Below are positions 8,585-16,910 of a stretch of DNA of 64,000 nucleotides, in pieces. Made by a program: the position numbers and the translations under genes. Below the pieces are notes generated by a model that did not search any database, had not been told where the DNA came from, and saw only the letters and a list, made by a program, of their open reading frames with translations. Source of the DNA: Mucilaginibacter ginkgonis (GTDB lineage: Bacteria > Bacteroidota > Bacteroidia > Sphingobacteriales > Sphingobacteriaceae); NCBI RefSeq assembly GCF_009754905.2, contig NZ_CP066775.1, forward strand, positions 2,666,001 to 2,730,000, given 5' to 3'. Each line of letters starts with the position of its first letter. Positions within the stretch are counted from its first letter, which is position 1.

Positions 8585-9736
8585 TTACTTAGCTAAGCGT
8601 ATGCCGTTAAACAGCCACCGCGAGCTGGCATGAAAGAAGTTTCGGTAAGTTGGGCGGCTATGATTTGGTGGGGTACCTTCAGATGCCCCGCGAAGTACCT
8701 TCTGGTTCACCATAAATTTGCCATTGTACTCGCCGAGGGCGCCCGGAGCTTTGGCAAATCCGGGGTAAGGCAGGTAAGAACTCTCTGTCCATTCCCAGCT
8801 TTTGCCCCATTTAAATTTATTAGCAGCAACCTCCCATTCAAATTCTGTTGGTAAGCGCAGGCCTTTCCATGAGGCATAGGCATAAGCCTCATAGTAACTT
8901 ACATGCATAACAGGTTCATCCAGATCAATGGGTTCCAGACCGCGCAGGGTGTAGTTGTACCATTGACCATCGATATTGTGCCAGTACAAAGGCGAAGCTA
9001 TGGCATTGGTTTTAACCCAGTCCCAGGCTTCGGCGTGCCAATAGCGGAAGTCGAGGTAACCGCCGGCTTCAATAAATTCAAGGAATTCGCCATTGGTTAC
9101 CTGGTTATGGCTGATCTGATAATCGTTAAGATAAACTTTATGGCGGTTCAGTTCATTGTCAAAACAAAAACCTTCGCCTGCAAAACCTACTTCATAAATC
9201 CCTTCGGGGATTGAAATGAACGTATCGCTTCCAGACTTTTCAATCTTTAACGATTTATAATTAGCATCATAAGCCGGGAATAGCGGATTATGGCCAAGGA
9301 TATATTTAATGTCGTAATACAAAAGCTCCTGGTGCTGCTCCTCGTGGTTGAAGCCTAAAACCATCAGCTCATTTAGTTCGGGCGAGATATCTCCGCACAA
9401 GAAACGGTACATGGCTTCGTCTACATAAGCGCGGTACTTGTAAACGTCTTGCACTGTGGGGCGGCTTAAATTGCCGCGGTCTGTGCGGATCACCCGTGCA
9501 CCTACAGTTTCGTAATAGCTGTTGAAGACATAATTGTAATCGGGATCAAAATCCTGATAGCCCATAAAATAAGGCTTCAGAATAAAGGTTTCGAAAAACC
9601 AGGTGGTGTGTCCCAGGTGCCATTTGGGCGGACTTACATCAACTATAGGCTGAACTACGTAATCTTCTACCTGCAGCGGGCTGCATATAAGTTCGCTGCG
9701 CCGACGAACTTGTTTATAACGGTCGCTTAAAGTCAT
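8585..9736 (-). CDS. egtB: Ergothioneine sulfoxide synthase EgtB
   Basis: 383 residues with an N-terminal DinB-like helical domain and a C-terminal formylglycine-generating-enzyme-like fold (GLRLPTEFEWEVAA, ending SRWLFNGIRLAK). The iron triad is visible: His40/His43 in KWHLGHTTW, and His131 with His135 in NHEEQHQE. The enzyme joins hercynine to the sulfur of cysteine or gamma-glutamylcysteine using O2 and Fe(II). No egtA, egtC or egtE is beside it, so the cysteine-using route with an unlinked C-S lyase is most likely (inference). Its start follows the stop of the transporter gene by one base. Confidence 0.92.
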   Translation of the reverse strand: MTLSDRYKQVRRRSELICSPLQVEDYVVQPIVDVSPPKWHLGHTTWFFETFILKPYFMGYQDFDPDYNYVFNSYYETVGARVIRTDRGNLSRPTVQDVYKYRAYVDEAMYRFLCGDISPELNELMVLGFNHEEQHQELLYYDIKYILGHNPLFPAYDANYKSLKIEKSGSDTFISIPEGIYEVGFAGEGFCFDNELNRHKVYLNDYQISHNQVTNGEFLEFIEAGGYLDFRYWHAEAWDWVKTNAIASPLYWHNIDGQWYNYTLRGLEPIDLDEPVMHVSYYEAYAYASWKGLRLPTEFEWEVAANKFKWGKSWEWTESSYLPYPGFAKAPGALGEYNGKFMVNQKVLRGASEGTPPNHSRPTYRNFFHASSRWLFNGIRLAK

Positions 9737-9737
9737 T

Positions 9738-11312
9738 TTAGTTGCGGGTATCCAAATATCGTTTCAAATCAGAAATTGTTTTGATCTTTAAAGCATCTGC
9801 CTGTTTTTGACGCATCATTAACGCGTAGGCGTTGTTAAAACCAATAGGTTTAAGCCAAAGTAAACCATAACGTTCAATAAATTGGCTTTTAACATAGTTA
9901 TAAGTTTGGTCGCGGTTGTGCGATACGCTGTCGACGGTTTTCTTATCCGGGTTCAGCATCACCAGCAAAGCGGTGCCGGTATATTCCGGATACAAATCTA
10001 TCTGGTTATTGGTCAAAGCGTCAAAGCATATTTTGGTCCCGCCTAATCCTGTTTTGGTAGACACTTTATAATTGGTGTTACCTTTAATAAGCATGCTGTA
10101 CATTTCGGCAAGGATGTATTGTTCACCAAATATTTTTGAACCGATGCGAACCACATCGCCTGTACCATTCCGGGCAGGTTTGTAAAGTTGTTTGGTTTTC
10201 AGAAAATCTTCAGCCACCTTTTGCGGGCTTTGATGCAAATAATCCGTGCGATAGTTCAGCTCCGTCATCACGGAATCGTTTATCAGTCCCGACAGCAAAT
10301 TGAGCGTCTTCTCTAACTCCGGAAAGCGCTTTAACACGCCCTGCCGCACCACCGGTGCGCAATAATAAGGCGGAAAGATCGACTTATCATCTTTTAAAAC
10401 AGTTAGTCCGTACGCTTTGAGGCGGCCGTCTGTAGAGTATCCGCTAATGACGTCTAATTCCTTCTGGTAAGCCGCTTTGTACATGATGGCATCACTTAGC
10501 ACCAGGGTATGAATCTCCAAGCCGTATTTTTGCCTAAGGCCAAGGTCGCCGTCCTGCCGGCCCATAAACTCGGGCGTGAAGCCTGCCTTTAATTTCCCCG
10601 CGTACGCGGAAGGGAGGATATAGAAAAAAGACAAAAGGATAAGAATAACAGGAATTATTCTCACTGCAACCTTCAGCTTTCGCTCATTGAGTTTTTGGAC
10701 TTGCGACAGCACCACATCAAAAAGTATAGCTAGCAGCGCTGCAGGTATAGCGCCCGCCAGGATCATGTTGGTGTTATTTAATGATATGCCGCCGAAGATG
10801 AACTCGCCTAATCCGCCTGCCGCTATCAGCGATGCCAAGGTAGCAACGCCGACATTGATCACTGCCGCTGTGCGGATGCCTGCCAATATCACCGGCATGG
10901 CTAGCGGCAATTCTACTTTTGTTAACATCTGCGCTTTGCTCATTCCCATAGCTGTAGCCGCTTCTTTAACAGAGGCATCAACACCTGTTATACCTGTAAA
11001 AGTGTTGCGGATTACAGGCAGTAAAGCATAAATCAATAATGCCGCGATAGCTGGTTTAGGGCCGATACCAAGTACGGGGATCATAAAACCCAATAACGCG
11101 ATGCTTGGAATGGTTTGCAGTACGCCCGCAATACCAAGCACCAAGCCGGATAACTTTTGACGCCTGGCGATGAAAATGCCCAATGGCAACCCAATGATAA
11201 TAGCCAACAATAGGGCGATGAATGTAAGCCCCACATGCTCCAGCGTTTGGGTACCAAGCTTGTCGCTTTCCTGCACCATAAATGCCCATAAAGATTGCTG
11301 ACGCTCACTCAT
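9738..11312 (-). CDS. ABC permease fused to a circularly permuted OpuC-like binding domain (ergothioneine/betaine type)
   Basis: 524 residues. About 20-205 is an OpuCB-like permease with the ABC-coupling loop EAATAMGMSKAQ. A further hydrophobic segment (about 213-238) leads to an extracytoplasmic binding domain. There the order of motifs is reversed against OpuCC: the normal second half comes first (GYSTDGRLKAYG at 291, SIFPPYYCAP at 311, ELNYRTD at 351) and the normal first half follows (VRIGSKIFGEQYILAEMY from 388, DLYPEYTGTALL at 439, GFNNAYAL at 491, TISDL at 512). Fused permease/binding proteins of this family include the ergothioneine importers EgtU of Helicobacter and EgtUBC of Streptococcus. 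The egtB/egtD context suggests ergothioneine; choline or betaine remain possible. Confidence 0.85.
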   Translation of the reverse strand: MSERQQSLWAFMVQESDKLGTQTLEHVGLTFIALLLAIIIGLPLGIFIARRQKLSGLVLGIAGVLQTIPSIALLGFMIPVLGIGPKPAIAALLIYALLPVIRNTFTGITGVDASVKEAATAMGMSKAQMLTKVELPLAMPVILAGIRTAAVINVGVATLASLIAAGGLGEFIFGGISLNNTNMILAGAIPAALLAILFDVVLSQVQKLNERKLKVAVRIIPVILILLSFFYILPSAYAGKLKAGFTPEFMGRQDGDLGLRQKYGLEIHTLVLSDAIMYKAAYQKELDVISGYSTDGRLKAYGLTVLKDDKSIFPPYYCAPVVRQGVLKRFPELEKTLNLLSGLINDSVMTELNYRTDYLHQSPQKVAEDFLKTKQLYKPARNGTGDVVRIGSKIFGEQYILAEMYSMLIKGNTNYKVSTKTGLGGTKICFDALTNNQIDLYPEYTGTALLVMLNPDKKTVDSVSHNRDQTYNYVKSQFIERYGLLWLKPIGFNNAYALMMRQKQADALKIKTISDLKRYLDTRN

Positions 11313-11751
11313 TGCAATGAAGGGTATCTAAATATTTAGGATGACTGCCATAACCCCTTTCAACAATGTATATCAAAAGCCTTCGATTAAAAAAATATCT
11401 TCCATTGTAGTAAAATCGAGCAAACCTATCGAAGCAGTATTTTTCTTTCTTATTCTCAAATTGCAGTTCGATGTTGCCACGAACATCGAAGGATTTTAAG
11501 TTTTTAATCGATTGTGAGTGCTTCAAAGTTGATTGACACTGAGAAAATTCTATGTTCGACTTCAATATTTTGATTTTCTTCTCACCTTGATTAAATAAAT
11601 AGTCGAAATCGCTGCAGCTTACATCAGCGATTGTTTCCATATTAAGATCGACTAATGTTATAGTTACGTTGTTTATTAAATGCCCGTGGCTGCAATTACA
11701 CAGCATTAATAAAGCTATTGAGAATATTAGAAAATATAATGCGCTTTTCAT
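11305..11751 (-). CDS. Hypothetical lipoprotein inside the ergothioneine operon
   Basis: 148 residues with a lipoprotein signal (SIALLMLCNC), then a soluble domain rich in aromatic residues and Lys with four further cysteines. I recognise no family. It begins 2 bp after the ATPase and overlaps the permease start by 8 bp, so translation is probably coupled. It splits the ATPase from its permease, which normally sit side by side. It is A/T-richer than its neighbours, which may mark later arrival. Function is unknown; an accessory role in uptake is possible but unsupported. Confidence 0.65.
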   Translation of the reverse strand: MKSALYFLIFSIALLMLCNCSHGHLINNVTITLVDLNMETIADVSCSDFDYLFNQGEKKIKILKSNIEFSQCQSTLKHSQSIKNLKSFDVRGNIELQFENKKEKYCFDRFARFYYNGRYFFNRRLLIYIVERGYGSHPKYLDTLHCNE

Positions 11752-11753
11752 GA

Positions 11754-12638
11754 CTAGGCTTTTTTGAATTTCTCGTAAGCAGCCATCACTTCTGCTAATT
11801 TGATATCATTTGCCTTCCGCTTTTGGTTTTCCAACACATTCCATATTGTGTCATTCCCCCTAAACCCCGCCACTTGTTGATTTAAATCTTGTAAACTGAT
11901 AGTTTTGAATTCCAGCTGCATGCGTTGTGCATCTAAAAATCCCCGAACAAATTCATTCGCAGGGTTAAATAGTAATTCTTTCGGCGTGCCGATTTGGACA
12001 ATCTTTCCTTTATCCATCAGGCAGATGCGGTCGGCCAGTTCAAAAGCCTCCTGTACATCGTGGGTAACCATTACAATGGTTTTTCGGGTCAGTTCATCAA
12101 GGGCTTTAAATTCGGCCTGGATCTTTGAACGGGTGATGTTATCCAGCGCGCCAAAAGGTTCGTCCATCAGCAAAACAGCTGGATCCGCAATCAGAGCACG
12201 GGCAAGACCGATCCTTTGCTGCTGACCACCACTTAGCTGGTTTGGATATTGATGAAGGCTGTCCTTCGGTAGATGTAACTTCTCTAACAACTCATGCGTG
12301 CGGTCTTTGATCTGCGTACCGGTCCACTTCAATAATTTTGGAACAACTGCGATGTTTTCGGCGATGGTGTAATGCGGAAACAAACCCGTGTTTTGCAATA
12401 CGTAACCAATACCGCGCCTTAACACCTCGGGCGACTGATCGTTGATATTTTTGCCATCAAATAAAATCTCTCCGCTTGTTGGCTCTATCAGCCTGTTCAG
12501 CATCTTAAGCGTAGTGGTTTTACCGCATCCGCTAGTGCCTAACAATATGAGGTTTTCTTTATCCTTAACCTCAAACGAAATATCGTCTACAGCCTTTAAT
12601 GTACCGTAATGTTTACTTAAGTGCTGTACAGTGATCAT
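11754..12638 (-). CDS. OpuCA/EgtV-like ABC transporter ATPase
   Basis: 294 residues: Walker A GTSGCGKTT, Q-loop YVLQNTGLFPHYT, signature LSGGQQQR, Walker B VLLMDEPFGALD and the switch His in VMVTHDVQEA. The phrase GYVLQNTGLFPH is typical of the quaternary-amine (OpuA/OpuC/ProV) subgroup. The CBS regulatory domains found on many OpuCA proteins are absent; only about 60 residues follow the nucleotide-binding domain. It would power the fused permease/binding protein encoded two genes later. Its start lies directly after the stop of the oxidoreductase gene. Confidence 0.92.
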   Translation of the reverse strand: MITVQHLSKHYGTLKAVDDISFEVKDKENLILLGTSGCGKTTTLKMLNRLIEPTSGEILFDGKNINDQSPEVLRRGIGYVLQNTGLFPHYTIAENIAVVPKLLKWTGTQIKDRTHELLEKLHLPKDSLHQYPNQLSGGQQQRIGLARALIADPAVLLMDEPFGALDNITRSKIQAEFKALDELTRKTIVMVTHDVQEAFELADRICLMDKGKIVQIGTPKELLFNPANEFVRGFLDAQRMQLEFKTISLQDLNQQVAGFRGNDTIWNVLENQKRKANDIKLAEVMAAYEKFKKA

Positions 12639-14021
12639 CTATTCTTCGAGGGTCATGAACAAATTATTCAGCGATTCTGAATACGTTGGATGGGCAAACA
12701 CACAGTAGCGTATACGGTCGTAAGTAATGCCGCCCAACATGGCCATCTGCATTACAGACATAATTTCGCCGCCTTCTTCGCCTAAAATTGCCACACCTAA
12801 AATCTCCTTGGTTTTAGCATCAACAACCGCTTTCATTAAACCACGGGTCTCGCCAACTTCAACAGCCCGGGCCACGTGTTCCATCTGCAATTTAGCAACT
12901 TTTATATCATATCCCTGTTCCTGCGCTTCTTTCTCTGTAAGCCCTACCCTGCCCAGTTGCGGGTCTATAAACATACAATATGGTACCGGCCTGTCTTTAA
13001 TATTTAGGTCTTCGCCCTTTATCAAATTGCGGTAAACAATGGTATAGTCGTTGTAAGCAATGTGCGTAAAAGCCGGGCCGCCTTTAACATCGCCCAACGC
13101 GTAGATACCTTTAACATTAGTCTCCAGCTTATCATTTACCTTAATGTAGCCTTTGTCATCCACTTCTACGCCTGTCTTGTCGAGGCCTAAAGACCGGGTT
13201 TGCGGCGCGCGGCCGGCGGCTACCAATATGTGGCTGCACTTAAGCTGAGTCTCATCTTTGCCCGCTATTAATTTAACAGTAAGGCCTTTCTGCCCTTTTT
13301 TAATCTTTTGCAATTTTACGCCGGTCAGGATATCTATCCCTTCTGCCAGTAATATCTCGCGCACCTCTTCGGCAAGGTCATCGTCTTCGCGGGCCATGAT
13401 CCGTGCGCCCCTTTCAAGTATGGTGACCGAGCTGCCAAAACGTTTAAACATCTGGGCAAACTCCAATCCGATATAATTTCCACCGATCACCACCAGATGC
13501 TCCGGAATTTTTTCGAGATCGAGGATGGTAGTAGAGGTTAAATAGCCGCTGTCTTGCAATCCGTCAATATCAGGTATAACAGTTGCTGTTCCCGTATCTA
13601 TAAAAAACTGATCGGCTGTGAAAGTTTCCTCCCCTCCTTCATTAAGTTTAACGGTGATGGTTTTTTTATCTGTAAAGCGTGCCTCGCCGAAAATAAGATC
13701 AAGATCCTTAGTTTTTTCTATAGCTTCTTGACTTCCGTTGCGGGCGTGTTCAACGATTTTATCTTTTCGCTTCTTTATTTCTTTCAGGTTTACCTTAAAA
13801 CCCTTTATATCAACGCCTAAGTTGTTGCAGCGTGCGGCAAGGTATGCCAGCTTTGCCGAGGCGATCATGGTTTTGGTAGGCGTACAGCCGTCATTAATGC
13901 AGGTACCGCCTATCCATTTTTTTTCTATCAATGCAGTTTTTTTACCTGCGCCGGCTAATTTTTTTGACAATGGCGAACCGGCCTGACCAGCTCCTATCAC
14001 TATCGCGTCGTAATGCTTCAT
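12639..14021 (-). CDS. FAD-dependent pyridine nucleotide-disulfide oxidoreductase
   Basis: 460 residues of the mercuric/glutathione-reductase class. FAD-binding IGAGQAGSPLSK is at the N-terminus, the redox pair is C41-x4-C46 in GGTCINDGCTPTK, the NAD(P)-binding loop is VIGGNYIGLEFA, and YALGDVKGGPAFTHIA is the second FAD motif. The catalytic His-Glu is in AHPTYSES. It lacks the N-terminal metal-binding domain of MerA. It is first in the ergothioneine operon and divergent from an XRE regulator. Reduction of an oxidised thiol such as ergothioneine disulfide is an attractive inference; a general soluble disulfide reductase is the alternative. Confidence 0.88.
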   Translation of the reverse strand: MKHYDAIVIGAGQAGSPLSKKLAGAGKKTALIEKKWIGGTCINDGCTPTKTMIASAKLAYLAARCNNLGVDIKGFKVNLKEIKKRKDKIVEHARNGSQEAIEKTKDLDLIFGEARFTDKKTITVKLNEGGEETFTADQFFIDTGTATVIPDIDGLQDSGYLTSTTILDLEKIPEHLVVIGGNYIGLEFAQMFKRFGSSVTILERGARIMAREDDDLAEEVREILLAEGIDILTGVKLQKIKKGQKGLTVKLIAGKDETQLKCSHILVAAGRAPQTRSLGLDKTGVEVDDKGYIKVNDKLETNVKGIYALGDVKGGPAFTHIAYNDYTIVYRNLIKGEDLNIKDRPVPYCMFIDPQLGRVGLTEKEAQEQGYDIKVAKLQMEHVARAVEVGETRGLMKAVVDAKTKEILGVAILGEEGGEIMSVMQMAMLGGITYDRIRYCVFAHPTYSESLNNLFMTLEE

Positions 14022-14196
14022 CTAATAAATTGTAATGTTAAAAGGTGGATTAGCTAAAAATGTTTCAGGATCGGTCTTTGACCCGGGAATTGTAATCTGA
14101 AATTCACGAGATGAACATTTTTTAATCTTTAATTAAAACCACAAAACCAAGTTCATCCGTGTCTCGTAAATTATTCCAAAACCATCTAAATAAATT

Positions 14197-14439
14197 ATGA
14201 CGGCAGATAACACTGTAGCCAACAAAATTAAAAGCATAGCAAACAACCTCCGCCTTAAAAGAGAGGCGAAAGGATTTACGCAAGAATACGTTGCAATGAA
14301 ACTTGGATTATCGCAAAACGCGTTCAGTAAGATTGAACTCGGTTACACTAAAATAACGCTTGAGCGCTTATATCATGTTGCTGCTCTGTTGGAGACCGAC
14401 GTTGTTACGTTGCTAAGCGAGGATAAAGTCCCTGCCTAA
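14197..14439 (+). CDS. XRE-family helix-turn-helix regulator
   Basis: 80 residues, essentially one Cro/C1-type domain: IANNLRLKREAKGFTQEYVA, then LGLSQNAFSKIELGYTKIT with the recognition helix, then LYHVAALLETDV. It is divergent from the ergothioneine operon across 175 bp and may control it, but short XRE proteins often act elsewhere. No effector domain is present. Confidence 0.85.
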   Translation: MTADNTVANKIKSIANNLRLKREAKGFTQEYVAMKLGLSQNAFSKIELGYTKITLERLYHVAALLETDVVTLLSEDKVPA

Positions 14440-14491
14440 CTCTAAGGCCATCCTAACCGGGACGTACTATATTTGCGGCATAAACCGCATT

Positions 14492-15145
14492 ATGGAAAAC
14501 CAACAAATCATAGCTAAAACAGTAGCATTTGTACAGGAAAAATTAAAAGGCGCTGAAGCCGGGCATGACTGGTGGCATATTTTGCGCGTTTGGAATAACG
14601 CCAAACGTATTGCGGCTACAGAAAATGTCGACATGCTGATAGTTGAGCTTGGCGCATTGCTGCACGACATTGCAGATGCCAAATTCCATGGAGGCGATGA
14701 AGAAATTGGTCCGCGCATAGCCAAAGAATTTTTGACTGCAAATGATGTCGGCGAACAGGTCATTGATAAAGTTGATCTTATCATCAGACATATATCCTTT
14801 AAATCAAACATCGGCGGGCAGCAATATACCTCGCCCGAATTGTCGGTAGTACAGGACGCCGATCGCCTGGACGCTATAGGTGCCATTGGCATAGCGCGTG
14901 CGTTTACTTATGGCGGATTCAAAGGGCGGGAACTTTACAATCCGGGCATCCCGCCCGAATTTGAAATGAGTAGGGAAGCATACAAAAACAGCTCGTCTCC
15001 TACCATAAACCATTTTTACGAGAAGCTGCTTTTGTTGAAAGACAAGATGAACACCACTACGGGTAAGCGTATGGCCCAGCAGCGACACGACTACATGCTG
15101 CACTACCTCGATCAATTTTATAGTGAATGGAATGGGGAATTATAA
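14492..15145 (+). CDS. HD-domain phosphohydrolase
   Basis: 217 residues of the YedJ/predicted HD hydrolase family. The metal ligands are visible as H in HDWWHILRVWNNA, HD in ALLHDIADAKFHGG, the later His of IIRHISFKS and Asp in VVQDADRLDAIG. Such enzymes cleave phosphate from nucleotides or similar compounds; the substrate of this branch is not established. A TATATTTG box (14468-14475) lies 17 bp upstream and could be the -7 element, though I see no matching upstream box. Confidence 0.88.
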   Translation: MENQQIIAKTVAFVQEKLKGAEAGHDWWHILRVWNNAKRIAATENVDMLIVELGALLHDIADAKFHGGDEEIGPRIAKEFLTANDVGEQVIDKVDLIIRHISFKSNIGGQQYTSPELSVVQDADRLDAIGAIGIARAFTYGGFKGRELYNPGIPPEFEMSREAYKNSSSPTINHFYEKLLLLKDKMNTTTGKRMAQQRHDYMLHYLDQFYSEWNGEL

Positions 15146-15237
15146 TTTTTAGGTATCCCTAAAAATTTGTTTAGGCTAATTTAATTTATTACGTTTGCTG
15201 AGGTTACCTAGCTTTGTTAACTTTAGTGAGTTCATAT

Positions 15238-16545
15238 ATGCTTAAAAAAATACTCCCATTCGCGTTCTTTCTTGTTGCTCAAAGTTCTTATGCGCAAGAC
15301 ACGCTAAAACAACAGCGTTTCAATTTTCATTTCCAGCAAACGATAATTACGCAAACTAAGCCCGGTTTTGGCGCCAAATATACCGGCGATAACAGTATGT
15401 CACCATTATCTGAAACTGCTACCTCGCTGACAACTACTTTTTATGGAGGTGCCCGTTTGTGGAAGGGTGCGCAAGCATATTTCAATCCCGAGATGAGCGG
15501 CGGAGCAGGCTTAAGCAAGACTTTAGGCGTAGCAGGCTTTCCAAATGGCGAAACTTTTCGCGTAGGCGCGCCTGAGCCTAAGATCTATATAGCCAGATTA
15601 TTTCTTACTCAAAACTTTGAATGGGGTAAAGAGAAAGACACACTTACAGACGATGCCAACCAGCTTGCCGGCTTGCGCAGCAAGCGATACCTGTCGATTA
15701 CCGTTGGTAAATGGGGCATGGCCGATTTCTTCGACCAAAATGCTTTTAGCCATGACCCACGTACGCAGTTCATGAACTGGAGTTTGATGGACAACGGCGC
15801 ATGGGATTATCCGGCCAATACACGCGGTTACGTAATGGGTGCTGTTGCAGAGTTAGGCCAGCCGGATTGGGCCCTGCGTTTCGCATTCACCATGTCAACT
15901 ACAGAAGCAAACGGTTCGGTATGGGACGCGAAGATCGGAAAAGCGAACACACATACTTTAGAGTATGAGCGCCGATATACTCTAAATGGGCAAAAAGGAA
16001 CTGTGCGGGTTTTAGGATTTTTAAATAATGGCAAAATGAGCTATTACAGAAACGCTTTAGCGTTTATGCCTGTAAATCCGGTTATAGATACTGTAAATAA
16101 ATATGGTGCGCATAAGTTTGGCTTCGGTATCAACGCCGAACAGAACCTAAGTAAAGACTTTGGCATATTTGCAAAATTGAGCTATAACGACGGCAAAACA
16201 GAAACCTGGTATTTTACAGAGATAGATCGCTCATTCAGCTTTGGCGGTGTGTTGAACGGTGCAAGCTGGAAACGTAAATTTGATGAAGTGGGTTTGGCTT
16301 TTGTAGCCAACGGCATCTCTCAACCCCACCGCGATTACCTTGCCGCAGGTGGCTATGGTTTTATTATAGGTGATGGCAAACTAAACTACGGAACCGAGCT
16401 GATCGCCGAGGCCTATTATAAAGTTGATGCATATCAGCATAAGTTATTCCTATCCCCCGATTACCAATTTATTATAAACCCGGCATACAACAAAGACCGC
16501 GGACCTGTGAATGTATTTGGCATACGGGCGCACGTGGAGTTTTAG
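15238..16545 (+). CDS. OprB-like outer-membrane carbohydrate porin
   Basis: About 435 residues from the ATG at 15238, which opens a signal peptide (MLKKILPFAFFLVAQSSYAQ); an upstream non-ATG start would only add eight residues. The mature part starts with FNFHFQQTIITQTKPGF, carries phrases of the OprB family (SITVGKWGMADFFDQNAFSHD, NWSLMDNGAWDYPANTRGY) and ends in an aromatic-rich strand closing with Phe. It should form a barrel for passive sugar or solute diffusion. It stands alone, 92 bp after the HD hydrolase. Confidence 0.85.
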   Translation: MLKKILPFAFFLVAQSSYAQDTLKQQRFNFHFQQTIITQTKPGFGAKYTGDNSMSPLSETATSLTTTFYGGARLWKGAQAYFNPEMSGGAGLSKTLGVAGFPNGETFRVGAPEPKIYIARLFLTQNFEWGKEKDTLTDDANQLAGLRSKRYLSITVGKWGMADFFDQNAFSHDPRTQFMNWSLMDNGAWDYPANTRGYVMGAVAELGQPDWALRFAFTMSTTEANGSVWDAKIGKANTHTLEYERRYTLNGQKGTVRVLGFLNNGKMSYYRNALAFMPVNPVIDTVNKYGAHKFGFGINAEQNLSKDFGIFAKLSYNDGKTETWYFTEIDRSFSFGGVLNGASWKRKFDEVGLAFVANGISQPHRDYLAAGGYGFIIGDGKLNYGTELIAEAYYKVDAYQHKLFLSPDYQFIINPAYNKDRGPVNVFGIRAHVEF

Positions 16546-16557
16546 TCTATCCGTTAA

Positions 16558-16582
16558 GGTCATGCCGAACTTGTTTCGGCAT
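16558..16582. repeat. Short hairpin repeat (ATGCCGA type)
   Basis: GCCGAA and TTTCGGC arms around CTTG directly after the porin gene. The outer frame CATGCCG...CGGCAT is shared with 63069-63105, where a different palindrome fills the centre. It is a dispersed intergenic hairpin that could also act as a transcription end. Confidence 0.6.
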
Positions 16583-16675
16583 CCCATATTCTTAGTAACA
16601 AAGTGAGTTAATTGATGGAGAGACTTTCTATGAGTGCGAGGAATTTCTCATTATATCATCAATGATTTTATGCTC

Positions 16676-16840
16676 GGATTGCTTCGTGCCTCGCAATTAC
16701 AAGATCATCATAAACAACTGTGTCGTATCCACTTTTAAACGTCATTGTAAGGAACATTGTGACGAAGCAATCCCAAACCTCACAAAGTAATCTCAAAGAG
16801 ATTGCTTCTCCGCCTTTGACGTATCGCAATAACGACAGGA
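16676..16840. repeat. Dispersed inverted intergenic repeat
   Basis: ATTGCTTCGTGCCTCGCAAT (near 16679) faces an inverted relative at 16741-16771 ending GACGAAGCAAT, and a third relative lies at 16800-16835. This is a common kind of bacterial intergenic repeat. It explains the long minus-strand frame here, whose translation is just the repeat. The 365-bp gap between the porin and the anti-sigma gene holds nothing else I can support. Confidence 0.65.
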
Positions 16841-16910
16841 AGATAAACCCTATCAACAAAAACGTCTCGAAATTATCTCCGCGACGTCTTGTATAAGGGT
16901 AACTCAATAA

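Noticed and set aside
8585..9736. SenA (selenoneine synthase) instead of EgtB
   Set aside because: SenA is a relative of EgtB, but no SenB glycosyltransferase or SelD gene lies beside it, whereas EgtD does.
12639..14021. Mercuric reductase or dihydrolipoamide dehydrogenase
   Set aside because: No metal-binding domain, no mer genes and no 2-oxoacid dehydrogenase genes adjoin; the redox pair alone does not fix the substrate.
16668..16907. Minus-strand 79-residue frame
   Set aside because: Its residues are the translation of the dispersed GCTTCGT/ACGAAGC repeat; no protein-like features.
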